Source of the DNA: Alteromonas macleodii
GTDB taxonomy: Bacteria; Pseudomonadota; Gammaproteobacteria; Enterobacterales; Alteromonadaceae
Reading direction: 5' to 3'
NCBI RefSeq assembly: GCF_903772925.1
Contig: NZ_LR812090.1
Span: 2,624,333 to 2,688,332, forward strand
DNA length: 64,000 nt
Both the position numbers and the translations under genes were made by a program. Of the stretch, positions 8,947 through 16,994 are shown in pieces. The notes under the pieces were generated by a model. The model did no database searches. It saw only the letters and a program-made list of their open reading frames with translations, and had not been told where the DNA came from. Numbering within the stretch: the first letter of the stretch is position 1; the number at the start of each line of letters is the position of its first letter.

Positions 8947-9843
8947 ATGGCACATACAGGAAACGTCGTTATTTCGGGTGAAGGTTACGATGTAATTGAC
9001 TGCGAAACGTGCGGATTTAAACATGTCACGCCAATTCCAGACAAACTGGAGAATGAAACACTTTATCGTGATAGCCACTACGATGACGGCGAACGCGATA
9101 GGCTTAATTATTATGAGCGAGACCGCGATTGGTGGCTAATGAGTTACCGTGATGTACTTAGTGAAATAGCTCAATTTATTACGCCTAATGATGACAATAC
9201 CCTGGTTGATATTGGCTGCGGTGCGGGTCTGTTTTTGGAAGCCGCTAAAGGTGAAGGGTGGAACACAGTTGGTGTCGAAATAAGTACAATAGCGGCAAAC
9301 CATTGCCGCGATAAAGGCTTAGAAATCATTAACAGCAGCTTCGATGCTGATCTCACCAGCCTTCCAGAGAATATCAAAGTGGTTCACATGCGTAATATTC
9401 TAGAACATGTTCCAGACCCATTCTCACTCATTAATGTTGCTTTCGACAAACTCGCTAGTGGTGGTATTTTAGTTGTGGGTGTACCGAACGACTTTAACCC
9501 TTTACAAGAAGGCTTAAGAAAAACCCAAAATTACAAACCTTGGTGGGTTGCCGTCCCACACCACCTAAATTACTTTGATTTCGACTCGCTAGAAGCACTC
9601 GTTTCAAAATGTGGATTTAGTCCTTTGAGCCGCTTTTCCAGCTTCCCGCTCGACCTATTTCTTGCAATGGGCGACAACTACATTGAAACCCCAAGCATAG
9701 GCCGTGAATGTCATTTAAAACGAGTTAACTTTGAGTGGTTCATGGAAAACGCGGGATTAAGCAGTTTACGCCAAGATATTTATCGCGCTTTTTCTAACCT
9801 AAATTTAGGCAGAGAAGCCATTATAATTGCGCAAAAGCCTTAG
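8947..9843 (+). CDS. Class I SAM-dependent methyltransferase
   Basis: 298 residues with a SAM-binding motif I (LVDIGCGAGLFLEAA, DIGCGAG at 88-94), acidic motif II (VGVEIS) and a motif near MRNILEHVPDP. The N-terminus has a CxxC pair (DCETCGF, Cys19/Cys22), as in methyltransferases of cell-surface sugar pathways with a small zinc-binding head. Ribosome site AGGA precedes ATG at 8 bases. The metallo-beta-lactamase gene follows after 8 bases, so the two form an operon. Substrate unknown; a sugar or a small metabolite is possible. Confidence 0.85.
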   Translation: MAHTGNVVISGEGYDVIDCETCGFKHVTPIPDKLENETLYRDSHYDDGERDRLNYYERDRDWWLMSYRDVLSEIAQFITPNDDNTLVDIGCGAGLFLEAAKGEGWNTVGVEISTIAANHCRDKGLEIINSSFDADLTSLPENIKVVHMRNILEHVPDPFSLINVAFDKLASGGILVVGVPNDFNPLQEGLRKTQNYKPWWVAVPHHLNYFDFDSLEALVSKCGFSPLSRFSSFPLDLFLAMGDNYIETPSIGRECHLKRVNFEWFMENAGLSSLRQDIYRAFSNLNLGREAIIIAQKP

Positions 9844-9851
9844 GACTGTTC

Positions 9852-11201
9852 ATGAAAATTGAGTATATAACGAATGCGAGCTTTTTGTTCACTTTCAGTG
9901 ACGGAACAACGGTTTTAACCGACCCTTGGTATGAAGATGGCATATATCATGGTCTTCTTTTCAACTACCCTCCTATTCATGAAGAGCAGCGCGCACATTA
10001 TTTAAATTTAAAGCCTGATTATTTATATATTAGCCACATCCATGGTGACCACTTTAATCCTTATACGCTTTCCCATTTTGATAAAGGTATTCCGATACTT
10101 ATCGGCAAGTTTCCCACTCCCGCACTTCGTCTAGCTTTACAGCAATTGGGGTTTACCAATATAAAAGAATGCTCCTTTGATGAACCTTGGAAGTTGGGTG
10201 AAAACAGTGTCACGATCATAAAGGAATTCTCTGGGTCGTCAGATGACATTGTTAATGAAACCAACATACCTGTAGATTCTTCTATATATCTAGAGGACAA
10301 AAACGGCTACAGCGTGTTTTTCGCCGTTGATAATCCAATGCAAATTAGACACGCTGAGCAGATTAAAACAACGTTCGGCAAGCTTGATGCTGCTATTCTT
10401 GCGTATAGTGGTGCTAGTATTTACCCCTTCGTTTTTTCTCACTATTCTGATGATGAGAAAAAAGCTCGCGTAGAGCAGTTAAAGTTATCTCGATTGAAGA
10501 AATTTTGTCAGCTAGCTGAAATCATTGATGCCGATTTTAGCATTCCAGCAGCAGGCTCTTTTGTGATAGGTGGCACAGGTTATAAATATGCGCAGTATCA
10601 ACACCAAGCATGCCCCTCTGAAATAAAGTCAGCTTGGCATCAGCACAAACTTGAAGAGTCTAAATTGGCTATGTTATCTACTGGAGACGTGCTCGACTTA
10701 TCTTCGCGTTCAACGTCGCTCTCACCACTTGCTCTTGATAGAGACTTTACTCAGCAAGATAGGATAGATTACGCAAAATCGCTTAAAAATTTCCCTTGCG
10801 AGCTTCACAGTATAGCTTGGCCTGAGGGGCTAATGATGCCCATTAACAGCTTGTTATTTAAAGCTAGAGCAAACGTTTGGCGTGCTCAAGAGAAATTATC
10901 TACGTACCCAGACACTGATGTGTTTTTGCATATTGAGCCAGTAGAGATGCTACCTGCTGGGTTAAAGAGCCCAATCTACGCCAAGATAAGCATGGACAGT
11001 GAGCGGGTTAAGATAGCCACAATTTTTGAACCTACAAAAGACAAACCCTATATTGTGTTCTCGATGACGACCCAAGTGCTTATCGCTCTGCTTTTAGGCG
11101 GAACGTTCTGGAACGTGGCTGAATACCACATGACTATTGAACGGGTTCCCGACCAGTTCGACCCAACGTTACGAAGTCTAATGGCCTATTTCAAGTTGTA
11201 A
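9852..11201 (+). CDS. Metallo-beta-lactamase fold hydrolase with long C-terminal region
   Basis: Residues 1-240 are a metallo-beta-lactamase fold. LTDPWYEDGIYHG (residues 22-34) precedes the zinc motif SHIHGDHF (HxHxDH at 62-67), with a later metal Asp likely in FFAVDN and His in FSHYSDDE. The arrangement recalls the UlaG / CMP-Neu5Ac hydroxylase-like branch, though no Rieske domain is present. The last 200 residues match nothing I can name; the tail has a hydrophobic YIVFSMTTQVLIALLLGGTFW segment that could touch the membrane. Operon partner of the methyltransferase, suggesting joint modification of one substrate (inference). The stop codon lies in the loop of a perfect hairpin. Confidence 0.8.
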   Translation: MKIEYITNASFLFTFSDGTTVLTDPWYEDGIYHGLLFNYPPIHEEQRAHYLNLKPDYLYISHIHGDHFNPYTLSHFDKGIPILIGKFPTPALRLALQQLGFTNIKECSFDEPWKLGENSVTIIKEFSGSSDDIVNETNIPVDSSIYLEDKNGYSVFFAVDNPMQIRHAEQIKTTFGKLDAAILAYSGASIYPFVFSHYSDDEKKARVEQLKLSRLKKFCQLAEIIDADFSIPAAGSFVIGGTGYKYAQYQHQACPSEIKSAWHQHKLEESKLAMLSTGDVLDLSSRSTSLSPLALDRDFTQQDRIDYAKSLKNFPCELHSIAWPEGLMMPINSLLFKARANVWRAQEKLSTYPDTDVFLHIEPVEMLPAGLKSPIYAKISMDSERVKIATIFEPTKDKPYIVFSMTTQVLIALLLGGTFWNVAEYHMTIERVPDQFDPTLRSLMAYFKL

Positions 11202-11214
11202 CAACTTGAAATAG
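11186..11214 (+). terminator. Perfect 13-bp hairpin with the stop codon as its loop
   Basis: CTATTTCAAGTTG (11186-11198), then TAA (11199-11201, the stop codon of the metallohydrolase gene), then CAACTTGAAATAG (11202-11214). All 13 pairs match. No T run follows directly. It may protect the mRNA 3' end, slow termination, or act with the next hairpin as a composite terminator. Confidence 0.7.
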
Positions 11215-11231
11215 TGATACGAGTACATAAC

Positions 11232-11257
11232 CAACTAGTGTCAGTAGACACTAGTTG
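11232..11257. terminator. Second perfect hairpin after the methyltransferase-MBL operon
   Basis: CAACTAGTGTC (11232-11242), loop AGTA, GACACTAGTTG (11247-11257); 11 perfect pairs. Followed by TTGAACGTTTATTTT, a weak T-rich tail. Most simply the operon terminator, in tandem with the hairpin at 11186-11214. Confidence 0.65.
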
Positions 11258-11335
11258 TTGAACGTTTATTTTCAATACTTACTCTTATCAACGCGCATTT
11301 TGCCTTCAGAACAAATATAATTCTGCTTTATCTCT

Positions 11336-12238
11336 TTGAAACTGCAATACATTGTGAATCAACGTTTTTTACTTGCCATACTCGCAGTGCTTTTGGCCAT
11401 GATAACTATCCAATCAGGTGCATCATTTGCCAAACAACTCTTTCCTATCGTGGGGCCTGAAGGTACAAGCGCCCTGCGCGCATTCTTCGCAGCCCTGGTG
11501 TTAACAGTAATTTTTAAGCCTTGGAAAGCAAGCTTAAGTGCCAAAGGATGGCGAAACGTCACTATTTATGGCGCCTGTTTGGGGGCAATGAATATCATCT
11601 TCTACCTTGCCATTGCGCGTATACCATTAGGTATAGGCGTTGCGCTTGAATTCACAGGTCCATTGGCAGTGGCCTTTTTTAGCGCAAGAAAAAAACGTGA
11701 TTTTGCGTGGGCCATTTTAGCTGTTGCTGGCGTTTGTTTACTGCTTCCGGATATTTTCGGTGCATCAACAGAAGGCCTAGATCCTATCGGCGTAATGCTT
11801 GCGCTAACCGCGGGAGCTTTTTGGGCCGGCTACATTGTATTTGGTAACAAAACGGGCAACGAAGGTTCAGGCGGCGTAACGGTTACCTTAGGTATGCTAG
11901 TAGCCGCCATTTGTGTGGTACCTATTGGTATAGTGAGTCAAGGTAGTGCTTTATTATCTTCAGAGGCGGTCCTTATAGGCTGCGCCGTAGGGATTTTTTC
12001 ATCCGCTATTCCCTACACCTTAGAAATGAGTGCCATGCGCAATATGCCCAAGCAAACTTTCAGCATAATGATGAGTGTAGAGCCTGCTGTTGCAGCTGTA
12101 GCAGCGTTTATCATTATTGACGAAACCCTTACACTGACTCAGTGGCTTGCAGTAGCTTTAGTGGTCATAGCTACCGCTGGAAGTTCTGCTACTCAGAAAC
12201 AAGTGCCCAAACAAAAGCAGCTTGAAACGCTTTCTTAG
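11336..12238 (+). CDS. rhtA: EamA/DMT exporter of the RhtA type (threonine/homoserine efflux)
   Basis: Ten-helix inner-membrane drug/metabolite transporter. The first helix and loop (AMITIQSGASFAKQLFPIVGPEGTSALRAFF) follow the RhtA signature closely, and both EamA halves are present (residues about 10-140 and 150-285). RhtA exports threonine and homoserine. The exact substrate here is an inference from similarity. The start is TTG at 11336 or GTG at 11354; neither has a strong ribosome site, but the length (300 residues) matches RhtA (about 295). Monocistronic; a pyrimidine-rich repetitive stretch follows. Confidence 0.85.
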   Translation: MKLQYIVNQRFLLAILAVLLAMITIQSGASFAKQLFPIVGPEGTSALRAFFAALVLTVIFKPWKASLSAKGWRNVTIYGACLGAMNIIFYLAIARIPLGIGVALEFTGPLAVAFFSARKKRDFAWAILAVAGVCLLLPDIFGASTEGLDPIGVMLALTAGAFWAGYIVFGNKTGNEGSGGVTVTLGMLVAAICVVPIGIVSQGSALLSSEAVLIGCAVGIFSSAIPYTLEMSAMRNMPKQTFSIMMSVEPAVAAVAAFIIIDETLTLTQWLAVALVVIATAGSSATQKQVPKQKQLETLS

Positions 12239-12240
12239 TA

Positions 12241-12360
12241 TTTCAAGCTCAGTTGCTTAGCTTTTTTTGCTTTAGGTCTTTTGGCTTAAGCTCTTTCTAC
12301 CTTAGTTCTTTTTAACTTAGTTCCTTGTACCTTACTTGGCTTTGTTTTTACCTTTCGCCT
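12241..12360 (+). repeat. Degenerate pyrimidine-rich direct repeats (CTTAGTTC-like)
   Basis: Between rhtA and the DUF2945 gene the plus strand repeats related units such as ACCTTAGTTC, AACTTAGTTC and ACCTTACTTG at 12-16 base intervals, rich in C and T. There is no ORF. It may be a slipped-strand expansion or a poor terminator region. Confidence 0.4.
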
Positions 12361-12447
12361 TTCCACTGTATTGCTTTATGAACTAAGCGGCTATTTTCCA
12401 CGTTTAACACTGTGTAAATAGTAAAACTTACGCTACAGGGAATGATG

Positions 12448-12666
12448 ATGAAGCACTACGCGGTAAATACAGAAGTTGAATGGGAATGGGGTAATGGCAG
12501 TGCCACAGGCAATATAAGAGAGAAATTTACCAGTGATGTTACACGCACTATTAAAGGCTCATCGGTAAAGCGTGAAGCGAGCGACAGTGACCCTGCCTAC
12601 CTTATTGAACAAGACGATGGCAGTAAGGTTTTAAAATCTCACAGCGAAATTAAAAAATCGTCGTAA
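12448..12666 (+). CDS. DUF2945 (hypervirulence-associated TUDOR-like) small protein
   Basis: 72 residues from the third of three consecutive ATGs; GGGA at 12438-12441 places the ribosome best for 12448, although 12442 gives two more residues. It matches the DUF2945/HVA1 TUDOR family: VEWEWGNGSATGNIREKF, RTIKGSSVKREASDSDPAYLIEQDDGSKVLKSHSEI. The family is a small SH3/TUDOR-like barrel of unknown function. It lies 26 bases before the glycosylase gene and may be cotranscribed with it. Confidence 0.85.
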   Translation: MKHYAVNTEVEWEWGNGSATGNIREKFTSDVTRTIKGSSVKREASDSDPAYLIEQDDGSKVLKSHSEIKKSS

Positions 12667-12692
12667 TTTACCTTTAATCTACTTTGAAATAA

Positions 12693-13313
12693 ATGCAGCT
12701 TCCTTTTTTCACTGACAGTGATGTGGTCAACATTGCTAGGTCACTTGTTGGCAATTTTGTTTTTAGCAGTGTCGGTGGTTCACTTACCGGAGGAATGATC
12801 ACAGAAACTGAAGCTTATTGCGGTGAACGGGATCTTGCCATGCAAAAACACCTATTGCGCCGGCCCTCATCTGTAACAACGCTTAAGAAAAAGGGCGGCA
12901 TAGCCTACATCTATACGGTTTACGGTTACCACAGCATGTTCAATATTGTCACTAACGAGGTGGGCTATACTGATTCTGTGCTTATCCGAGCAATCAGTCC
13001 TACCGTGGGCTTAGATATAATGCAGGAACGACGAGGGTCAAACATTGCGGTGCGTAACTTATGTTCTGGCCCGGCGAAGCTTTCACAAGCTTTAGGGTTA
13101 ACACCAGCGCTAAATGGCGAACCTGTGGTAAACAACAATACTATCTGGATTGAGAGCAACGCCGAATTTAATGCGGCCGAAAGTATCATCAGCGCACCTC
13201 GCATAGGCATAGATTACGCCAAAGAAGATAAAAAAGACGATAAAGGTAAACCGCGTCCCGCAAGGGATGATACAAGCCTACCTTGGCGCTTCACACTGAA
13301 ACAGGGTGTATAA
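12693..13313 (+). CDS. mpg: Alkyladenine (3-methyladenine) DNA glycosylase, AAG/MPG family
   Basis: Excises alkylated purines (3-methyladenine, hypoxanthine) to begin base-excision repair. The conserved core is ITETEAYCGERDLA with the catalytic Glu, then KKGGIAYIYTVYGYHSMFNIVTNE with the intercalating Tyr region, and VLIRAISPTVGLDIM. A later LCSGPAKLSQALGL matches the family ...GP.kL..alg motif. 206 residues is a normal length. The usual D-x-A-x-H-x-x-x-x-x-T-x-R stretch appears as DLAMQKHLLRRPSSVTTL, somewhat divergent. Cytoplasmic; likely cotranscribed with the small DUF2945 protein. Confidence 0.9.
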   Translation: MQLPFFTDSDVVNIARSLVGNFVFSSVGGSLTGGMITETEAYCGERDLAMQKHLLRRPSSVTTLKKKGGIAYIYTVYGYHSMFNIVTNEVGYTDSVLIRAISPTVGLDIMQERRGSNIAVRNLCSGPAKLSQALGLTPALNGEPVVNNNTIWIESNAEFNAAESIISAPRIGIDYAKEDKKDDKGKPRPARDDTSLPWRFTLKQGV

Positions 13314-13358
13314 AAAGGCTTAATGTGACAATTTCCTTCGCTCTCCCTTAGGAAGACC

Positions 13359-13694
13359 TTAGTTAGTTAGGGCATACGTAAGCTTACAGTCTATATACTT
13401 CAGCAATTTGTTTACTACCCTTGGTACGGCGATATCCCCATTAGCATTTTTGGCTTCTACAAAAATATCACAGTCATCGTACTTAATTTGCTGGCGTATA
13501 ACATAGTCGTTGAGTTCGTCGAACAACGTTTCTTTTAAAGGCACCATGCCGACAAAAACGCCAGCTTTTTGGTCATCATCATTTTTTTCGCGCTTAATAA
13601 AATAAGCGCCTTCAATTTCTCTTTTTAGCGTATAGGCCTGCATGGCATCTAACTTTGTTAAGCGAAAGTGCACGCTTATTAGGGGTTCTGTCAC
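13359..13694 (-). CDS. Hypothetical protein, 111 residues
   Basis: Starts with GTG (VTEPLISVHFRL). No family recognised. It is a mixed alpha/beta protein without signal peptide or membrane segment, with several charged stretches (KREKNDDDQKAG) and a C-terminal helix VPRVVNKLLKYIDCKLTYAL. It lies 29 bases downstream of the VOC-family gene on the same strand, so it may be cotranscribed. Convergent with the glycosylase gene (45-base gap). Codon usage looks like the neighbours. Confidence 0.6.
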   Translation of the reverse strand: MTEPLISVHFRLTKLDAMQAYTLKREIEGAYFIKREKNDDDQKAGVFVGMVPLKETLFDELNDYVIRQQIKYDDCDIFVEAKNANGDIAVPRVVNKLLKYIDCKLTYALTN

Positions 13695-13723
13695 TAATTG
13701 TCTCGGGATATTTATTTAAATAG

Positions 13724-14110
13724 TTACTGCTTAATTTCTACTTTCCACGGCGGGTTTACTCTGTTTTCTCCCGCCCAATAAAGCTTTATTTTATTGCCAG
13801 ATGGGTCTTTTAAAATAGCTTCTTTCCAAAGGTAACGTTGATCAGTGGGCGGTTGATCAAAATGAATACCCTTTTCTACAAGCGATGCATATAGCTCGTC
13901 TAACGCTTCATGTTCAAAGTAAATCACGCTGTGATTTTGCACGTTTTCGTTTTCTAAAGAGAGTGAAAATGTGGAGGTGCCTTCTGGGCACGTAAACCTT
14001 GCATAATGCGGTGTATCTACTATTTGTGTAAACCCAAGGGTAAGATAAAACTCAACCGCTTCAGCCATATTGGTAACAGGTAGTGTAACTTGATTCAATT
14101 CCATGAGCAC
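13724..14110 (-). CDS. VOC superfamily (glyoxalase/bleomycin-resistance-like) protein
   Basis: 128-residue vicinal-oxygen-chelate protein with two beta-alpha-beta-beta-beta modules: LNQVTLPVTNMAEAVEFYLTLGFTQIVDTPHYARF and SVIYFEHEALDELYASLVEKGIHFDQPPTDQRYLWKEAILKDPSGNKIKLYWAGENRVNPPW. Metal ligands would sit in the first and last strands of each module; a Glu/His pattern is visible (YFEHEALDE). Reaction unknown: such small VOC proteins may be isomerases, dioxygenases or antibiotic-binding proteins. It lies 31 bases after the NTF2-like gene, all on the minus strand. Confidence 0.85.
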   Translation of the reverse strand: MLMELNQVTLPVTNMAEAVEFYLTLGFTQIVDTPHYARFTCPEGTSTFSLSLENENVQNHSVIYFEHEALDELYASLVEKGIHFDQPPTDQRYLWKEAILKDPSGNKIKLYWAGENRVNPPWKVEIKQ

Positions 14111-14141
14111 TTGCTCCTATAGGGTTTTACTGCAACCTAGC

Positions 14142-14480
14142 TTAATCTTCACGTCCTAGATAAGCATGAATAGAGGTGATTTTACCGTCTTCATCAAATG
14201 TTAAAACATCGACAACAAATAATGTTTCTGCTTTATCAACCACAATTTTAAGCTCTCCAGACACCATATTATCGTTTGCCATGGTTGATAGCACGTGTAT
14301 TTCTATTGAGTCTGCATTCGCAAAGTTTTTACGTGTTTCGTCAATTGCTAAAGATTTACCACGTACGGAAATTTTCCAATCACGTAATGCGATGTCATCT
14401 GAAAACATGTCGGAAATGCTGTCTAAGTTCTTTTTTTCATAAGCATTTAGGTATTGAATGAAGTTACCGACCAAATTCAT
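14142..14480 (-). CDS. NTF2-like / SnoaL-like small protein
   Basis: 112 residues from the ATG at 14480, chosen because GGAACG sits 6 bases upstream; a longer frame begins at 14516 without a good site. It has the cone-like NTF2 pattern: an N-terminal helix (GNFIQYLNAYEKKNLDSISDMFSDDIALRDW), then strands VRGKSLAIDETRKNF, GELKIVVDKAETLFVVDVLTFDEDGKITSIHAYLG. Such proteins bind small hydrophobic ligands or act as isomerases/hydrolases. The substrate is unknown. Upstream of the VOC gene, probably one transcript. Confidence 0.75.
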   Translation of the reverse strand: MNLVGNFIQYLNAYEKKNLDSISDMFSDDIALRDWKISVRGKSLAIDETRKNFANADSIEIHVLSTMANDNMVSGELKIVVDKAETLFVVDVLTFDEDGKITSIHAYLGRED

Positions 14481-14562
14481 TATTCGCGTTCCTTTCATCA
14501 AGTTTTTAAGAGGCACTAGCTAGTCGATTTTTCTAAAAGCTAGCACCAAGTTCATACAAAGG

Positions 14563-15165
14563 TTACACAATTAAAAACAACGTTGCAGCTGTTGCCGCGC
14601 CCATTGTGAGGTTAAACTGCCGTCTTCGAATTGGCGAACTCAACCATACACGAATTCTTGCACCTACTGCAGCCCATAGCGAAATACAAGGAAACCCAAT
14701 AACTGCAAAGGCGGTAACAATTGCAATGCCAGATTCCGTATAATGCTCTCCAGGCAGGGAAAATGTGCCTACACTCGCTAACGCCATCATCCATGCTTTA
14801 GGGTTTATCAACTGAAATAATGCCCCTTCCCACCATTTGAGTGGCTCCTGACGTCTGGCTGATTTTATCTCAATTTCATCCACAGGCCCGGTGGCAATTT
14901 TAAATGCTAACCATAACAGATATGCAACGCCAAGCACCTTAAGCACACTGTACAATACGGGAAATATACTAAATAACGCACCAATGCCAAGCAGTGTGCT
15001 AACCATTAAACCTGCAACACCAATCACAATACCCAACATGTGCGGCAGCGAACGTTTATAACCGTACTGTGCCCCTGAAGCCAAAAGCATCATATTATTT
15101 GGGCCAGGCGTTACCGTGCTGATGAATGCGAATGTCGCCAGTGCAATGAGAAGAGATGTTTCCAT
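14563..15165 (-). CDS. LysE/RhtB family amino-acid exporter
   Basis: 200 residues from ATG at 15165, where AAGGA lies 7 bases upstream; the longer frame to 15246 adds a non-membrane leader. Typical LysE fold: METSLLIALATFAFISTVTPGPNNMMLLASGAQYGYKRSLPHMLGIVIG, with the family TPGPNN motif, and a loop LFQLINPKAWMMALASV. About six helices. It exports amino acids or related small molecules. Divergent from a MocR-type regulator across 256 bases packed with CTGTATG boxes, so it is probably under that regulator's control. Confidence 0.9.
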   Translation of the reverse strand: METSLLIALATFAFISTVTPGPNNMMLLASGAQYGYKRSLPHMLGIVIGVAGLMVSTLLGIGALFSIFPVLYSVLKVLGVAYLLWLAFKIATGPVDEIEIKSARRQEPLKWWEGALFQLINPKAWMMALASVGTFSLPGEHYTESGIAIVTAFAVIGFPCISLWAAVGARIRVWLSSPIRRRQFNLTMGAATAATLFLIV

Positions 15166-15257
15166 GACAGTCCTTATGTGTTGAGGTAAGTTATGCGTTG
15201 CTTTGAGAGAAACTGGGTTAACCAAACGCTTATTTTTCGCTAACACATTACAGCCAT

Positions 15258-15394
15258 ATTTCTGTATGCATCAGACTCAAAAACCTTTAAAAACGGCCAT
15301 ACAGATTAGCCATATTCATCTCTGTATGGTTGTTATTTAACTAATCTGTATGGTTAAAAGCACCCGTTAACTGAGATATAGTTATCTGTATGCA
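15258..15394. promoter_or_regulatory. Array of five CTGTATG boxes between lysE-like and MocR-like genes
   Basis: Five copies of the heptamer, four on the plus strand (15262-15268, 15322-15328, 15346-15352, 15387-15393) and one on the minus strand (CATACAG at 15298-15304). The minus copy and the copy at 15343 form TAATCTGTATGG / CCATACAGATTA-like mirror sites. Repeated half-sites are expected for MocR-family dimers, so this is the likely operator region for both divergent genes. Confidence 0.75.
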
Positions 15395-15421
15395 GATGAC
15401 TTCAGAAGAATAAAGGTTACG

Positions 15422-16849
15422 ATGACGCTTTATGAAACATTAGCCCATGAACTTAAAGCCCAAATCGAACGTGGTGTTTTTGAGGTGGGAAACAAATTAC
15501 CTTCTGTAAGGCAGCTGTCAACGGAGCATAAAGTAAGTATTGCTACCGTGCAGGAAGCTTATCGTGTTTTAGAAGCGCAGCAACTGGTAGAGGCAAAGCC
15601 TAAATCAGGTTATTTTGTTGCCCGTAGTGTATTAATAGACAACACGCCACGCATGACGAAGCCACCGCAGCGTCCTATGGATGTGTCTCAATGGGAAGAT
15701 GTGCTAGACACTTTGCTGAATACCTTCAGTAAAGACCACAATGTTAATACCCTTTGTCAGTTCCAGCATGCCATGCCTAACATGACCGCCAAAACCCTTA
15801 AACCGCTGATAAAACGTCTGCATGAACTAACCAAACATAGAGCCTTAGACGGCATGATATACGGTGACGTAAAAGGTGATGAAACTCTGCGAAAACAGCT
15901 AAGCCGATTGGCCGCAGCATCTGGCTGTGTGTTACAAAGCGATGAATTTATTGTGACCTCTGGCTGCCAAGAAGCACTATCAGTGTGTCTTCGTGCAGTG
16001 GCAAGCGCTGGTGACGTGATAGCGGTAGAATCTCCTGGGTTCTACGGTGCTATGCAGGCTATAAAGGGCGCAGAGTTGAAAGCGTTAGAAATTCCCACTG
16101 ACTCTGAAACGGGGCTAAGTATAGAGGCATTAAAACTAGCGCTTGACCAATGGCCGATAAAGGCAATTTTAGTCGCTCCAACGGTGAATAACCCGCAGGG
16201 ATTCGTTATGCCTGAGGCAAAAAAGCAAGCGCTATACGAGTTGGCGAGAGAATACGACATTGCCATTATCGAAGACGATATTTACGGCGATATAGCTTAT
16301 TCTTACCCTCGACCAAAAACGATAAAATCGTTCGATGAGGACGGTCGCGTTTTGCTATGTTCGTCGTTTTCAAAAACCCTCGCGCCTGGCTTTCGCGTAG
16401 GTTGGATAGCGCCCGGTAGCTATAGAAACAAAGTACTACATGCTAAGTATGTCAGTAGCTCTATGTGCCCTACCTTGCCCCAGTTAGCTATAGCAAGCTT
16501 TATTGAGCAGGGTGGCTACGACAAACACATTAGGTCCATGCGCCATTACTACGTGAGCGCGCGAGATGCTCTGCGTGCAGACATTAAACGCTTTTTCCCT
16601 TCAGACACGTGTATTAGCTACCCTCAAGGTGGCTATGTGCTGTGGGTCGAGCTCAACAGCCGTTACGACAGTGTTAAGCTTGCTGATGAGGCCAAACAAC
16701 ATGGTATTTATGTCGCGCCCGGACAGCTGTTTTCAGCGACGGGAAAATATCGGCATTGTTTGCGTTTTAATTTTATTGATAGTACTCAATCTGAACGGAC
16801 CGAAGCTATTAGGCGCCTTGGCGAATTGCTTAACGCGCAAATAGCCTAG
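15422..16849 (+). CDS. MocR-type regulator: GntR winged helix fused to aminotransferase domain
   Basis: 475 residues. Residues 1-70 are a GntR winged helix (LYETLAHELKAQIERGVFEVGNKLPSVRQLSTEHKVSIATVQEAYRVLEAQQLVEAKPKSGYFV). Residues 100-475 are a fold-type I PLP aminotransferase domain with VTSGCQEALSVCLRA, APTVNNPQGFVMP, IIEDDIYGDI and the PLP lysine in CSSFSKTLAPGFRVGW. Such proteins use PLP or an amino-acid aldimine as signal rather than acting as enzymes. Good AAAGG ribosome site. Divergently placed from a LysE exporter, which is the likely target; autoregulation through the CTGTATG boxes is plausible. Confidence 0.92.
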   Translation: MTLYETLAHELKAQIERGVFEVGNKLPSVRQLSTEHKVSIATVQEAYRVLEAQQLVEAKPKSGYFVARSVLIDNTPRMTKPPQRPMDVSQWEDVLDTLLNTFSKDHNVNTLCQFQHAMPNMTAKTLKPLIKRLHELTKHRALDGMIYGDVKGDETLRKQLSRLAAASGCVLQSDEFIVTSGCQEALSVCLRAVASAGDVIAVESPGFYGAMQAIKGAELKALEIPTDSETGLSIEALKLALDQWPIKAILVAPTVNNPQGFVMPEAKKQALYELAREYDIAIIEDDIYGDIAYSYPRPKTIKSFDEDGRVLLCSSFSKTLAPGFRVGWIAPGSYRNKVLHAKYVSSSMCPTLPQLAIASFIEQGGYDKHIRSMRHYYVSARDALRADIKRFFPSDTCISYPQGGYVLWVELNSRYDSVKLADEAKQHGIYVAPGQLFSATGKYRHCLRFNFIDSTQSERTEAIRRLGELLNAQIA

Positions 16850-16994
16850 TTCACTATCCAAAATATTTGGTGCTGACCTTTTCATACGACCACCGTTTTA
16901 AAAATAGCTTGTAGCCCAGTATTTGCCTCTGATTGATCCACATCAACGCAGGACAAACGTAACTCCACCACAATAAAGTCATCAGAATTACCCC

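Noticed and set aside
12241-12360. CRISPR-like array or protein-coding repeats
   Set aside because: Repeats are short, degenerate and irregularly spaced; no spacers of uniform length and no ORF.
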